Positions 19,547-27,660 of a DNA stretch of 37,594 nt are shown piece after piece. This DNA is from a virus. The position numbers and the translations under genes are program-made. The stretch is from positions 1 to 37,594 of the IMG/VR virus record IMGVR_UViG_3300020156_000063, one strand, 5' to 3'. Numbering within the stretch: position 1 is the first letter of the stretch; every line of letters starts with the position of its first letter. The notes beneath the pieces are model-generated. The model ran no database searches and was not told the origin of the DNA. It was given only the letters and a program-made list of their open reading frames with translations.

Positions 19547-21264
19547 TGGACAGCTTCGACGAGCTTCTCGGGATGACCCCCGCCCCCTTGGCGTCCCGAG
19601 TGGAACCCCCTGTCGCGGTGACGGTCCCCGCCGCGGCAGGGGGCGACCAGGCGATGGGCGGCTTCGACGGGGCCGACCGCTACGACCAGGCCCTGGCCCT
19701 GTGGTCGTCGCCGATCCAGTCGGCCGACGCCGACATCCTGCCGGACAAGGAAATCATCGACGGCCGTTCGCGCGACATGCTGCGCAACGACGCCTTCGTG
19801 CAGGGCGGAGCGAACCTGCACAAGGACAACATCGTCGGCTCGCACTTCCTGCTGAACACCCGCCCGGCGTCGCGCGTCATCTTCGGCAAGGAGGACGACA
19901 CCTGGGAGGAGGAGTTCCAGGACGAGGTCGAGGAGAAGTTCGACCTCTACGCCGAGTCGCCGGACAACTGGATAGACGCCCAGCGCACCAACAGCTTCAC
20001 CGCGCTGGTGCGTCTGGCCGTGGGCATCCACCTGGCGGCCGGCGAGGTTCTGGCCGCCGTCGAATGGCTGAAGGACGGCCGGCCGTTCTCGACGGCCATC
20101 CAGATGCTCGACCTGGACCGGCTGTCCGATCCGCTGACGGTGCAGGGCCGCTTCCTCACCGCCGAGGAACGCTCGCACATCCGCGGCGGCATCAAGTTCA
20201 ACCGCCAGGGCGCGCCGCAGTCCTACTTCGTCCGCACCGAGCACCCGAACGACTACTACACGGCGGGCATGGAGATCGCCAACTGGAAGGAGGTGGCGAT
20301 CCGCAAGCCGTGGGGCCGGCTGCAGATGATCCACATCCACGAGCAGGTCCGTCCCGACCAGTCGCGCGGCATCCCGGAGATGGCCGCGGCCCTGCGCGAG
20401 ATGAAGTTCTCGAAGCGGTTCCGCGACGTGCAGCTCCAGCGGGCCGTGATGCAGTCGCTGTACGCGGCGGCGATCACCTCCGAGCTGCCCAAGGACGCCA
20501 TCGTCGCCGCCGTGGGCGGCTCGGCGATCGACACCACGGCCGCCGTCACCAACTACGCCACCGGCTTTCTCAGCGCCGTCGATCAATACACGGGCGCGTC
20601 CAAGCAGATGCGGCTCGACGGGGCGCGCATCCCGGTGTTCTTCCCCGGCACGAAGCTGGAGATGCTGTCGCCGACCAACGGGGCGGCCATCGGCCAGGAG
20701 TTCGAGCAGTCGCTGCTGCGCTACATCGCCGCCTCGATCGGCGTCTCCTACGAGCAGCTTTCGCGCGACTACACCAACACCAACTACTCCTCGGCCCGCG
20801 CGGCGATGACCGAGACCTGGAAGTTCATGCAGGCGCGCAAGAAGCTGGTCGCCGACCGCTTCGCGTCGCTGATCTTCCGGCTGTGGCTGGAAGAGGCGAT
20901 CAACAAGAACGAGATCTTCGCCTTCCCGAAAGCCAAGGCCGGCCTGCTCTACACGGGCGGCGTGCTGAACCTGAAGTTCGACGCCATCTCGCGCTGCGAC
21001 TGGGTGGGCGCCTCGCGCGGCCAGATCGACGAGCTGAAGGAAACCCAGGCCGCGGTGCTGCGCATCAACAACGGCCTGTCGACCGCCGAGGACGAACTGG
21101 CCCGGCTCGGCAAGGACTTCCGCAAGGTCTACCGCCAGCTCGCCCGTGAACAGAAGCTGCGCGAGTCCTACGGCCTGATGTTCGCGGCCACCGACCCGAA
21201 CGTGATGAACGCGCTCTCGGCCGAACCGACCGACGAGCCCCAGCCGAAGAAGGACGCCGCCTGA
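19546..21264 (+). CDS. Portal protein, lambda gpB family
   Basis: 572 residues from the ATG at 19546, overlapping the gpW stop; a TTG five codons earlier is less likely. The order and motifs fit lambda-type portals: IIDGRSRDMLRNDAFVQGG near 65-85, the WIDAQRTNSF block, IHIHEQVRPDQSRGIPEMA near 260-280, and SIGVSYEQLSRDYTNTNYSS near 400. It forms the dodecameric ring through which DNA enters the head and to which the connectors attach. The C-terminus is charged (EPQPKKDAA). Confidence 0.92.
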   Translation: MDSFDELLGMTPAPLASRVEPPVAVTVPAAAGGDQAMGGFDGADRYDQALALWSSPIQSADADILPDKEIIDGRSRDMLRNDAFVQGGANLHKDNIVGSHFLLNTRPASRVIFGKEDDTWEEEFQDEVEEKFDLYAESPDNWIDAQRTNSFTALVRLAVGIHLAAGEVLAAVEWLKDGRPFSTAIQMLDLDRLSDPLTVQGRFLTAEERSHIRGGIKFNRQGAPQSYFVRTEHPNDYYTAGMEIANWKEVAIRKPWGRLQMIHIHEQVRPDQSRGIPEMAAALREMKFSKRFRDVQLQRAVMQSLYAAAITSELPKDAIVAAVGGSAIDTTAAVTNYATGFLSAVDQYTGASKQMRLDGARIPVFFPGTKLEMLSPTNGAAIGQEFEQSLLRYIAASIGVSYEQLSRDYTNTNYSSARAAMTETWKFMQARKKLVADRFASLIFRLWLEEAINKNEIFAFPKAKAGLLYTGGVLNLKFDAISRCDWVGASRGQIDELKETQAAVLRINNGLSTAEDELARLGKDFRKVYRQLAREQKLRESYGLMFAATDPNVMNALSAEPTDEPQPKKDAA

Positions 21265-22601
21265 TGGAGCGCAACAACCCCATCCTGGCGATGTTCGCGT
21301 CCGAGCCGGCCCTGGTCGCCCACGAGAAGCAGGACCAGTTCATGGCCTGCCTGAACGGGTTGATGGCCTGCAAGCACATCGACGAGATGCTGGCCGAGTC
21401 CGCCGCGGCGCCGGACAACTTCTGGCCCGAACCGGACTCCTGGCGCGCCCAGTACCGGCCCTACGTCGTCCTGGACGGCGTCCTGCACATCCCGGTCAAG
21501 GGCGTCCTGCTGCACAACTTCCCGTTCGCCTACGGCAACTACGCGACGGGCTACGAGTACGTCTGGCGCGCCTTCGAGCGCGGCATGAAGGATGCCGGCG
21601 TCATCGGCATCGCCTTCATCATGAACACGCCCGGCGGCATGGTCGCCGGCTGCGGCGACGCCGCCGACAAGATGTTCGCGCTCAAGCAGGAGATCGGCAA
21701 GCCGGTCCGGGCCTTCGCGCACGAGAGCGCCTATTCGGCGGGATACTGGGTCGCCACGGTGGCGGACCACATCGTCGTGTCCCGGACCGGCGGCGTGGGC
21801 TCGATCGGCGTGGTCACCTCGCACGTCGACTGGAGCAAGTTCAACGAGCGCGTGGGCCTCGCCTACACCTTCATCTTCGCGGGCAAGCACAAGGTCGACG
21901 GCAATCCCGAACAGCCGCTGCCGGCCGACGTAAAGGCGCGCATCCAGGCTCGCATCGACGAGCTGTACGAAGTTTTCGTGTCCACCGTGGCGCGAAACCG
22001 TCCGCAACTGAGCGAAGACGAGGTTCGGGCGACCGAAGCTCTGACGTTCACTGCGACGCAAGCCGTGTCGAACAAGCTGGCCGATTCCATCGGCTCGCTC
22101 GACGACGCCCTGGCCGCATTTGCGGCCGACCTGTCCTCAACTTCAGGAGACGAAGAGATGTCCACCAAGGACGAGGCGGCCGACAACCAGGCCGTCATCA
22201 CTGCCGCGCGCGCCGAAGGCCGGGCGGAAGGTCATGCCGCGGGTCTCGCGGAAGGCCAGACCGCCGCGGTCGCGCGCATCAACGCCATCCTCGGCAGCGA
22301 CGAAGGCAAGGCGCGTCCCAAGGCCGCCCTGTCGGCGGCGCTGAAGACCGCCATGTCGGCGGACGAAGCCAAGGCGTTCCTGGGCGACCTGCCCGAGGAG
22401 AAGGCCGAAGCCGCGCCCGCGCCGGCCGCCGCCGGAACGGAGACCCCGTTCGACGCGGCGATGGAAGACGGCAACCCGAACGTCGGCGCCAACCGCGGCA
22501 AGAAGAACGACGACGAGGCCGTGAACGACGGGAGCGACGTGGTCGCCCTCGCCGCCGCCTACGGCCTCAAGGGCTTCAACTCCCCGGCCGCGCAGCAATA
22601 A
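21264..22601 (+). CDS. S49-type prohead protease with C-terminal scaffold region (gpC-like)
   Basis: 445 residues; ATG overlaps the portal stop (TGATG). Residues 60-290 are an SppA/S49 peptidase: NTPGGMVAGCGDAAD, then AHESAYSAGYW with the catalytic Ser, then GGVGSIGVVTSHVDWSKF. The catalytic Lys is not certain by eye. From about residue 299 the sequence becomes charged and Ala/Glu-rich (AEGRAEGHAAGLAEGQ, KAFLGDLPEEKAEA), typical of a scaffold. As in lambda C/Nu3, an in-frame internal start with its own ribosome site is present. It processes the portal/scaffold during head assembly. Confidence 0.92.
   Translation: MERNNPILAMFASEPALVAHEKQDQFMACLNGLMACKHIDEMLAESAAAPDNFWPEPDSWRAQYRPYVVLDGVLHIPVKGVLLHNFPFAYGNYATGYEYVWRAFERGMKDAGVIGIAFIMNTPGGMVAGCGDAADKMFALKQEIGKPVRAFAHESAYSAGYWVATVADHIVVSRTGGVGSIGVVTSHVDWSKFNERVGLAYTFIFAGKHKVDGNPEQPLPADVKARIQARIDELYEVFVSTVARNRPQLSEDEVRATEALTFTATQAVSNKLADSIGSLDDALAAFAADLSSTSGDEEMSTKDEAADNQAVITAARAEGRAEGHAAGLAEGQTAAVARINAILGSDEGKARPKAALSAALKTAMSADEAKAFLGDLPEEKAEAAPAPAAAGTETPFDAAMEDGNPNVGANRGKKNDDEAVNDGSDVVALAAAYGLKGFNSPAAQQ
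22158..22601 (+). CDS. Nested scaffold protein (Nu3-like), in-frame internal start
   Basis: An ATG at 22158, in frame with the protease gene, is preceded by AGGAG at the right distance (AGGAGACGAAGAG-ATG). It gives a 147-residue acidic helical protein equal to the C-terminal part of the protease. Lambda makes its Nu3 scaffold the same way from gene C. The strong ribosome site in mid-gene and the change of composition at exactly this point support a real second product. Confidence 0.7.
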   Translation: MSTKDEAADNQAVITAARAEGRAEGHAAGLAEGQTAAVARINAILGSDEGKARPKAALSAALKTAMSADEAKAFLGDLPEEKAEAAPAPAAAGTETPFDAAMEDGNPNVGANRGKKNDDEAVNDGSDVVALAAAYGLKGFNSPAAQQ

Positions 22602-22614
22602 GGAACCTGAGCAG

Positions 22615-23082
22615 ATGACCACCCACAACGTTTCCTACAAGAACGCGGGCGTCCGCGGCGTCCCGACCTTCGAGGCGCTGGACACCTACGTCGACTCCAA
22701 CCTGGTGGCCGGCGCCGAGCCCGCCATCCAGCAGCCGGTCCGCATCCTGCTGGGCGACTCGCTGGATCTGGCCCAGTTCACCGTGGTCGGCCTGTCGGCC
22801 GGCAAGCTGGTGAAGGCCACCTACAACGCCACGGTGGCCAGCGCCGTCCTGCCGATCGGCGTGCTCATGCAGGCCGCCACCTCCGGCGCGTCGAACACGA
22901 CCAAGTACGGCGAGGTCTCGCTGACCGGCTGCTTCAACGCCGGCTCGGACGACGACGGCACCGACAGCCCGCTGGTCTGGGACGCCTCGTTCGACACCCT
23001 GGCGAAGAAGACCACCTGGGCCGGCGTGGTCGGGAACGCGCTGCTGATCTTCCGCAGCCGCCTCGGCGCCAACGCGACCTAA
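22615..23082 (+). CDS. Head decoration protein (gpD-like)
   Basis: 155 residues between the protease/scaffold and the capsid gene, where gpD lies in lambda. The central segment VRILLGDSLDLAQFTVVGLS, KLVKATYNATV, ASAVLPIGVLMQAAT and EVSLTGCFN fits the beta-rich HDPD/gpD-type fold that trims the mature head and stabilises it against packed DNA. ATG preceded by AAGGAACCTGAGCAG. Confidence 0.85.
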   Translation: MTTHNVSYKNAGVRGVPTFEALDTYVDSNLVAGAEPAIQQPVRILLGDSLDLAQFTVVGLSAGKLVKATYNATVASAVLPIGVLMQAATSGASNTTKYGEVSLTGCFNAGSDDDGTDSPLVWDASFDTLAKKTTWAGVVGNALLIFRSRLGANAT

Positions 23083-23114
23083 GCCTGCCACACCTCAGAA
23101 AGGGAATTCAGTAG

Positions 23115-24200
23115 ATGACCACCAACAACCCCTACGAGCTGTGGCAAACCCACAAGCTCCTCGGCGTCTTCCGGCCGGTGAAGCCGGAGACCTGGTACTT
23201 CGGCCAGTTCTTCACCAACCAGATGCGCTCGACCGACGAGTGGATCGACCTGGAGAAGCTGCCGCTCCGCAACCGCGAGCTGGCCCCGTTCGTCAAGCCG
23301 ATGGGCCGCGGCCACGGCCTGGCCCACGACAGCGTCACCGGCTACCGCTTCAAGCCGGCCAACGTGGTCGTGGAAGACGCGGTCGACCCGCTGCGTCCGC
23401 TGACCTTCCAGCCGGGCATCGACGCCTCGGTAACGCGGCCGTCGCAACTGACGCCGATGCAGCGCAAGTCGCTGATCAAGGCGCAGATGATCGCGGACTT
23501 CCAGCTCGCCGTCGAACGCCGCTGGGAGTGGATGAAGGCCAAGGCCATCATCGACGGCAAGGTGACCTGCGTCTACAAGGACGGCACGAGCGCGCTCGTG
23601 GACTTCCAGCGCGACGCGGACCACACCGAGGTTCTGACCTCGGGCAACTACTGGGGTGAGTCGGGCGTCTCCATCCTCGACCACATCCAGGCGATCTGCG
23701 ACACCATGTCGAACGCGGACTTCGGCGGCCTGCCGACCCGCCTCACCATGGGCGGCGCCGTCGCGGCCGTCGTGCGTCAGGACGAGGAGATCCTGAAGCA
23801 CATGGACACCAACCTCCAGGGCGGCGTCCACCGGGTCGATCGCGGTCTCACCAACAACGAGAGCAAGGTCTTCAAGTTCGGCGAGCTGTTCCTGGGCGGC
23901 GCGTCGGGCCAGGTGATCGAACTCTACGTCAACAACGAGACCTACACGGTCAACGGCACGTCGACGCGCTATCTCGGCAACAACGAGATCGTCGCCACCG
24001 CGTCGCCGAGCGCCATCAACGGCTACGAGTGCTTCGGCATGATCGTGGACGAGGACGCCCAGTACCAGGCCCTCCCCATGTTCCCGAAGAACTTCGTGAC
24101 CGGCGAGCGCACCAAGGTCGAGAACGTCTCGATCGAATCGGCGCCCCTGTTCGTGCCGATCCACCCGGACGCCACCTACAAGGCGACCGTCCTCGCCTAA
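23115..24200 (+). CDS. Major capsid protein, lambda gpE family
   Basis: 361 residues, the normal length for the family. Recognised by FRPVKPETWYFGQFFTNQ near the N-terminus, APFVKPMGRGHGLAHDSVTG, and the RPSQLTPMQRKSLIKAQMI / VERRWEWMKAKAIIDGK block near 105-150. The C-terminal block includes YECFGMIVDEDAQYQALP. It forms the icosahedral shell. RBS AAAGGGAATTCAGTAG. A strong hairpin follows the gene, which may raise its share of the transcript. Confidence 0.93.
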   Translation: MTTNNPYELWQTHKLLGVFRPVKPETWYFGQFFTNQMRSTDEWIDLEKLPLRNRELAPFVKPMGRGHGLAHDSVTGYRFKPANVVVEDAVDPLRPLTFQPGIDASVTRPSQLTPMQRKSLIKAQMIADFQLAVERRWEWMKAKAIIDGKVTCVYKDGTSALVDFQRDADHTEVLTSGNYWGESGVSILDHIQAICDTMSNADFGGLPTRLTMGGAVAAVVRQDEEILKHMDTNLQGGVHRVDRGLTNNESKVFKFGELFLGGASGQVIELYVNNETYTVNGTSTRYLGNNEIVATASPSAINGYECFGMIVDEDAQYQALPMFPKNFVTGERTKVENVSIESAPLFVPIHPDATYKATVLA

Positions 24201-24212
24201 CTCCAACCCCGG

Positions 24213-24239
24213 ATCGGCGGGCCTCAAGCGCCCGCCGAT
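24213..24239. terminator. Strong hairpin after the capsid gene
   Basis: ATCGGCGGGC (24213-24222) and GCCCGCCGAT (24230-24239) form a perfect 10-bp stem with a 7-base loop, followed by TCAACATT and not a T-run. It could be a leaky terminator or an RNA-stabilising 3' structure for the capsid message; the tail genes downstream need read-through. Confidence 0.6.
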
Positions 24240-24257
24240 TCAACATTAAGGTGATAC

Positions 24258-24590
24258 ATGGCTCGCAAGCCGAAAAACGCCCCTGAAACTGCGAAGGCCG
24301 CCCCGGAGTCCGGTGTGCAGCCTGTCGTGGCCGTGAACCGCATCGTCTACGGGGACAAGAACGTCGCCCCGTCCGGCTCCCTGTTCACCCCCACGACGCA
24401 GAAAGAGTACGATGAGCTGTTCGCCATCAAGGCCGTCCGCGAACCGACCGACGCCGAACTGGCGCTGTACGAGCGCATCGCCGCCTCCAAGCCGGCGAAG
24501 ACTCCTGCGCCCGCCGCCCCCGTGGTAGCGGACGCCGAACCCCCGGTGTCGGAAGACCCCACGGCTCCCGAAGAAAACCCCCTCGGTTGA
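24258..24590 (+). CDS. Small Pro/Ala-rich head protein, unknown function
   Basis: 110 residues. The N- and C-terminal thirds are low-complexity (Ala, Pro, Lys, Glu); the centre (VNRIVYGDKNVAPSGSLFTP, TQKEYDELFAIKAV) is a short folded segment with the look of small phage proteins placed after the capsid. The position matches lambda FI, but I see no sequence link to it. RBS AAGGTGATAC. Confidence 0.7.
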   Translation: MARKPKNAPETAKAAPESGVQPVVAVNRIVYGDKNVAPSGSLFTPTTQKEYDELFAIKAVREPTDAELALYERIAASKPAKTPAPAAPVVADAEPPVSEDPTAPEENPLG

Positions 24591-24595
24591 GCCCA

Positions 24596-24964
24596 GTGAG
24601 CCGCTTTCGCGATCATAAGCGGCGGATGCGCGGGGACCTTCATCGCGAGATGTCGGTCCCCGCGTACTATATTCCCGTGCCCAGCGCGGACCCTGTCGAG
24701 TGCGACGTGCGCGTCTGGCTGAAGACCGAACAGATGGTCGGCGAGCTGCCGGGCTACCAGGGCGCGGAGCGCGCCGAGCCCGAGGACCGCATCCGCATCG
24801 ACCTGGCGCAGGTTCCCGCGCCGCGCCGCCTGGGCGTGGTGTCGGTGGAAGCCGGCGAAGCCTATCGCATCGACCACCTCTATCCCGCCGACCTCGGCTA
24901 CCAGACGGCGCGCGTGCTGCGCCTGTCCGCCGCCGAGGCTGAAGACCTGCCGGTGCGCGAATGA
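24596..24964 (+). CDS. Probable head-tail joining protein
   Basis: 122 residues from GTG 24596 (MSRFRDHKRRMRG); a TTG at 24587 overlapping the previous stop is possible and would add three residues. DLHREMSVPAYYIPVPSADP near the N-terminus and the beta-rich remainder (CDVRVWLKT, RRLGVVSVEAGEAYRIDH) suit a small connector such as the lambda FII-type stopper, which the position also suggests. The family is not certain. Its stop overlaps the next ATG (ATGA). Confidence 0.65.
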   Translation: MSRFRDHKRRMRGDLHREMSVPAYYIPVPSADPVECDVRVWLKTEQMVGELPGYQGAERAEPEDRIRIDLAQVPAPRRLGVVSVEAGEAYRIDHLYPADLGYQTARVLRLSAAEAEDLPVRE

Positions 24965-25572
24965 GCAACGACACCTACGTCGTCGCCGTCGACGGCCTCT
25001 CCGCCCTGCGCGACCTGGAGACGATCCCGAACGCGGTCAAGCGCGCCGCGCTGCAGGCCGTCAACAAGACCGTCACGCGCACGCGCACCAGCTCGGCGCG
25101 GGCCATGCGCGAGCAGGTCAAATTCCCGGCGCGCTACCTGTCCGGCGAGGACGGGCGGCTGGCGATCACCAAGCGCGCCACCGCCGAAAGCCTGGAAGGC
25201 TCGATCACCGGCCGCTTCCGCCCCACCAGCCTGGCGCGCTTCGTGACCAGCGGCGCGGTCGGACGGCGGACCGGAGTCCGGATCGAGGTCGCCCCCGGTT
25301 TCGCCAAGTTCATGCGGCGGGCCTTCCTCATCCGCCTGCGCGCCGGCACGGCCGACCTCGACACGACGTCCAATCTCGGGCTGGCGATCCGTCTGAAGCC
25401 CGGCGAGCGGATCGAGAACAAGAAGAAGATGATCCAGATGAGCGGGAACCTTTACCTGCTGTACGGACCCAGCGTCTCCCAGGTGTTCGCGACGGTGGCC
25501 GAGGACGAAGCGCCGGGCGCTGCTGATTACCTGGAGGCCGAATTCCTGCGGCTGATGGAGCTGGGACGATGA
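24961..25572 (+). CDS. Minor tail protein Z-like
   Basis: 203 residues. IPNAVKRAALQAVNKTVTRTRTSSARAM near 23-50 is the recognisable opening of the gpZ/prophage minor tail protein Z family, which sits at the head-proximal tail end. The rest is Arg-rich with a long hydrophobic-basic segment (FMRRAFLIRLRAG). Overlaps by ATGA on both sides. Order Z then U-like then tube is as in lambda. Confidence 0.85.
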   Translation: MSNDTYVVAVDGLSALRDLETIPNAVKRAALQAVNKTVTRTRTSSARAMREQVKFPARYLSGEDGRLAITKRATAESLEGSITGRFRPTSLARFVTSGAVGRRTGVRIEVAPGFAKFMRRAFLIRLRAGTADLDTTSNLGLAIRLKPGERIENKKKMIQMSGNLYLLYGPSVSQVFATVAEDEAPGAADYLEAEFLRLMELGR

Positions 25573-26129
25573 CCACCTATCCCGATCCGCTGCCGTTCAA
25601 GCTGCGCGCCCTGACCGCCCTGACCGGCATCATCAAGGAGATCACGCCCGACAACGGCTACGTCTGCGACCTCGCCGACTTCGATCCTGGCGACGGCGTC
25701 GACCAGGAGCGCGTGTTCCGCGGCCGGGCGTGGTTCGGCGACAACGACCCGATCCCGATGGTCAGCGTGCTCGAAGGGGTGTCGCCGGCCGACGAGGTGG
25801 ACGAGCCGCCGGTCGACACGACCACGGGCGAGTACGACTGGCCGCTGCTCATCCAGGGATTCGTCGACGACGATCCCGAGCATCCGACCGACCCGGCCTA
25901 CCTGCTGCTGGCCGACGTGCGCCGACGGCTCGCCGTCGAGAAGCGGCGCAAGGCGCCTGGAAGTCACCAGCCTGATCCGCTGGGACTTGGATTGGGCAAG
26001 AACAGGATCACCAAGATCTCGATCGGTCCGGGCGTCGTCCGGCCGGCGGATGACGTCTCCAGTCGTGCGTACTTCTGGCTGACGGTTATTCTACGCGTAG
26101 TTGACAATGCTTCAGACCCCTATGCGTAG
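25569..26129 (+). CDS. Tail terminator-like protein (gpU position)
   Basis: 186 residues, ATGA overlap with gpZ. LRALTALTGIIKEITPDNGY near 14-33 is the helix-strand start usual in gpU-like tail completion proteins. The YDWPLLIQGFVDDDPEHPTDPAYLLLADVRRRL block near 95-125 is typical of phage tail terminator proteins that cap the tail tube. Assignment rests on this pattern and gene order. Confidence 0.75.
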   Translation: MTTYPDPLPFKLRALTALTGIIKEITPDNGYVCDLADFDPGDGVDQERVFRGRAWFGDNDPIPMVSVLEGVSPADEVDEPPVDTTTGEYDWPLLIQGFVDDDPEHPTDPAYLLLADVRRRLAVEKRRKAPGSHQPDPLGLGLGKNRITKISIGPGVVRPADDVSSRAYFWLTVILRVVDNASDPYA

Positions 26130-26132
26130 GAT
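26101..26132 (+). promoter_or_regulatory. Possible promoter before the tail tube gene
   Basis: A perfect TTGACA (26101-26106) is preceded by the palindrome CTACGCGTAG. -10 options are poor (GCGTAG at 17 bases, TAGGAT at 20). It overlaps the end of the gpU-like gene. Low confidence, but an extra start for the abundant tube protein would make sense. Confidence 0.3.
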
Positions 26133-26179
26133 GCGTTTCACTATATACGTGACCAACTGAACAAGGAGTTGACTTCAAC

Positions 26180-26947
26180 ATGGGCAATCAAACCCTCGGC
26201 CGCGGGGAGATCCACTTCTCCCTGTTCAAGACCGGAACCCAGACGCCGTCCGGTTTCCGCTACCTCGGCAACACGCCGGAGTTCAACGTCACGCTCGAAA
26301 ACGAGACGCTGGACCACTTCTCCTCCGACCGCGGCATCCGCGAGAAGGACAAGTCGATCGTCCTGGAGACGACCGCCACGGGTTCGCTGACCTGCGACGA
26401 CATCCAGCTCGACAACCTGGCGCTGTTCTTCTTCGGCTCGACCTCGACCCTGGTCCAGACCTCCGCCACCGCGGCCACCGAGACCTTCACCGACGTCATC
26501 GCCGGCCACAGCTACCAGCTCGGCATCGGCGACTCCAACCCGACCGGCGTGCGGTCGGTCTCGAACGTGGTGGTCGAGGTGGCCAGCACCCCGATGACCG
26601 TGACGACCGACTACACGGTCGACGCCGAACTCGGGATCATCACCATCGTCGACGGCGGCGGCATCGTCACGGGCGACGACGTGGAAGTGACCTACGACCG
26701 GGCTGCCAAGAGCCGCGAGCAGGTCATCTCCGGCACGAGCCAGGTGGAAGGCGCGCTGCGGTTCATCTCGTACAACCCGGAAGGGGACAAGATGGACTAC
26801 TACCTGCCTTACGTGAAGCTGGCCCCCAACGGCGACTTCGCGCTGAAGTCGGACGAGTGGCAGCAGCTCCCGCTGACGGTGGAGATCCTCAAGGGCACCA
26901 GCCGCGAGCGGATCTACATCGACGGCCGTCCGTTCACGGCCGCGTAA
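26180..26947 (+). CDS. Major tail tube protein
   Basis: 255 residues. GRGEIHFSLFKTGTQTPSGF, RYLGNTPEFNVTLENETLDH and REKDKSIVLETTATGSLTCD are characteristic of phage tail tube proteins, with a beta-barrel core and long loops. A second beta domain (TVTTDYTVDAELGIITIVD) lies near 140-170, and ADGxP-like VKLAPNGDFALKSDEWQQLP is near the end. Strong ribosome site AAGGAG. It forms the tail tube around the tape measure. Confidence 0.88.
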   Translation: MGNQTLGRGEIHFSLFKTGTQTPSGFRYLGNTPEFNVTLENETLDHFSSDRGIREKDKSIVLETTATGSLTCDDIQLDNLALFFFGSTSTLVQTSATAATETFTDVIAGHSYQLGIGDSNPTGVRSVSNVVVEVASTPMTVTTDYTVDAELGIITIVDGGGIVTGDDVEVTYDRAAKSREQVISGTSQVEGALRFISYNPEGDKMDYYLPYVKLAPNGDFALKSDEWQQLPLTVEILKGTSRERIYIDGRPFTAA

Positions 26948-26962
26948 GGGAGGATCGTCACG

Positions 26963-27412
26963 ATGGGACTGCGTGACCTGGTCATCCCGACCGAACTGGT
27001 GAAGGTCGCGGACGAGGGCTTCCCCGTCCGCGGCCTTTCGCCGAACGACGCCCTGGACCTCTACTATCGCCACGCCGGAGAACTGTCGGCCCTGTTCGAC
27101 CAGTTCACGGCGCGGGTGAAGGCCGGCGAGTCGGCCGACGCCATGGAGGTGGGAACCGCCATGGTGGGCGGCGCGCCGCAGATCATGGCCGAGATCATCG
27201 CCCTGGCAAGCGACAGCGATCCGCGGAGCCCCGACTGGCCGCTGGACGTCGCGCAGGCGCTGCGGCTGCCGGCCGGGGTGCAGATGGACGCGCTGGAGAA
27301 GATCGGTCGTCTCACCTTCACCTCGGACATGCCGCCGGGAAAATTCTTCGGCCTCGTGATCAGCATGGCGCAAAGCGCGACGGCCGCACTGCACAGCGCA
27401 CCGAAGGTCTGA
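26963..27412 (+). CDS. Tail assembly chaperone, G-like (zero-frame product)
   Basis: 149 residues between tail tube and tape measure, the position of the lambda G gene. RBS GGGAGGA. Acidic, helical, with RGLSPNDALDLYYRHAGELS. A slippery GGGAAAA near its end lets a fraction of ribosomes switch frame to make a longer G-T product; the zero frame stops at 27412. It binds the tape measure during tail assembly. Confidence 0.85.
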   Translation: MGLRDLVIPTELVKVADEGFPVRGLSPNDALDLYYRHAGELSALFDQFTARVKAGESADAMEVGTAMVGGAPQIMAEIIALASDSDPRSPDWPLDVAQALRLPAGVQMDALEKIGRLTFTSDMPPGKFFGLVISMAQSATAALHSAPKV

Positions 27413-27660
27413 AGGAATGGCTCTGGGGTGTCCGGCGTCAGGTGAACCTGCTGCTGGCGAACGGACACCTCCAGGCCATGCACTATCCGATCGGGCAAGT
27501 CTTCGACGAGGCGAACCTGATCGTGGAACGGCGCAACGGTGAACTGGCGACTATCGGCGTCATCATCCAGAGCGCAACCGCGACGACCGGCATGGGGGCG
27601 AACAAGAAGTCGGTGGACCACTTCAAGAAGCTCATCAAGGGACTGAGCGGAGAACAGTAG
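26963..27660 (+). CDS. Tail assembly chaperone G-T fusion by -1 frameshift
   Basis: Slippery heptamer G-GGA-AAA at 27337-27343 lies exactly in zero-frame register. After a -1 slip the reading continues open to 27660, with no stop in the 100 bases before the first ATG of that frame (27442). The product would be about 232 residues: 127 shared, then 105 including LKEWLWGVRRQVNLLLANG and VDHFKKLIKGLS. Lambda uses GGGAAAG in the same gene pair. The TAG is immediately followed by the tape-measure ATG. Confidence 0.85.
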
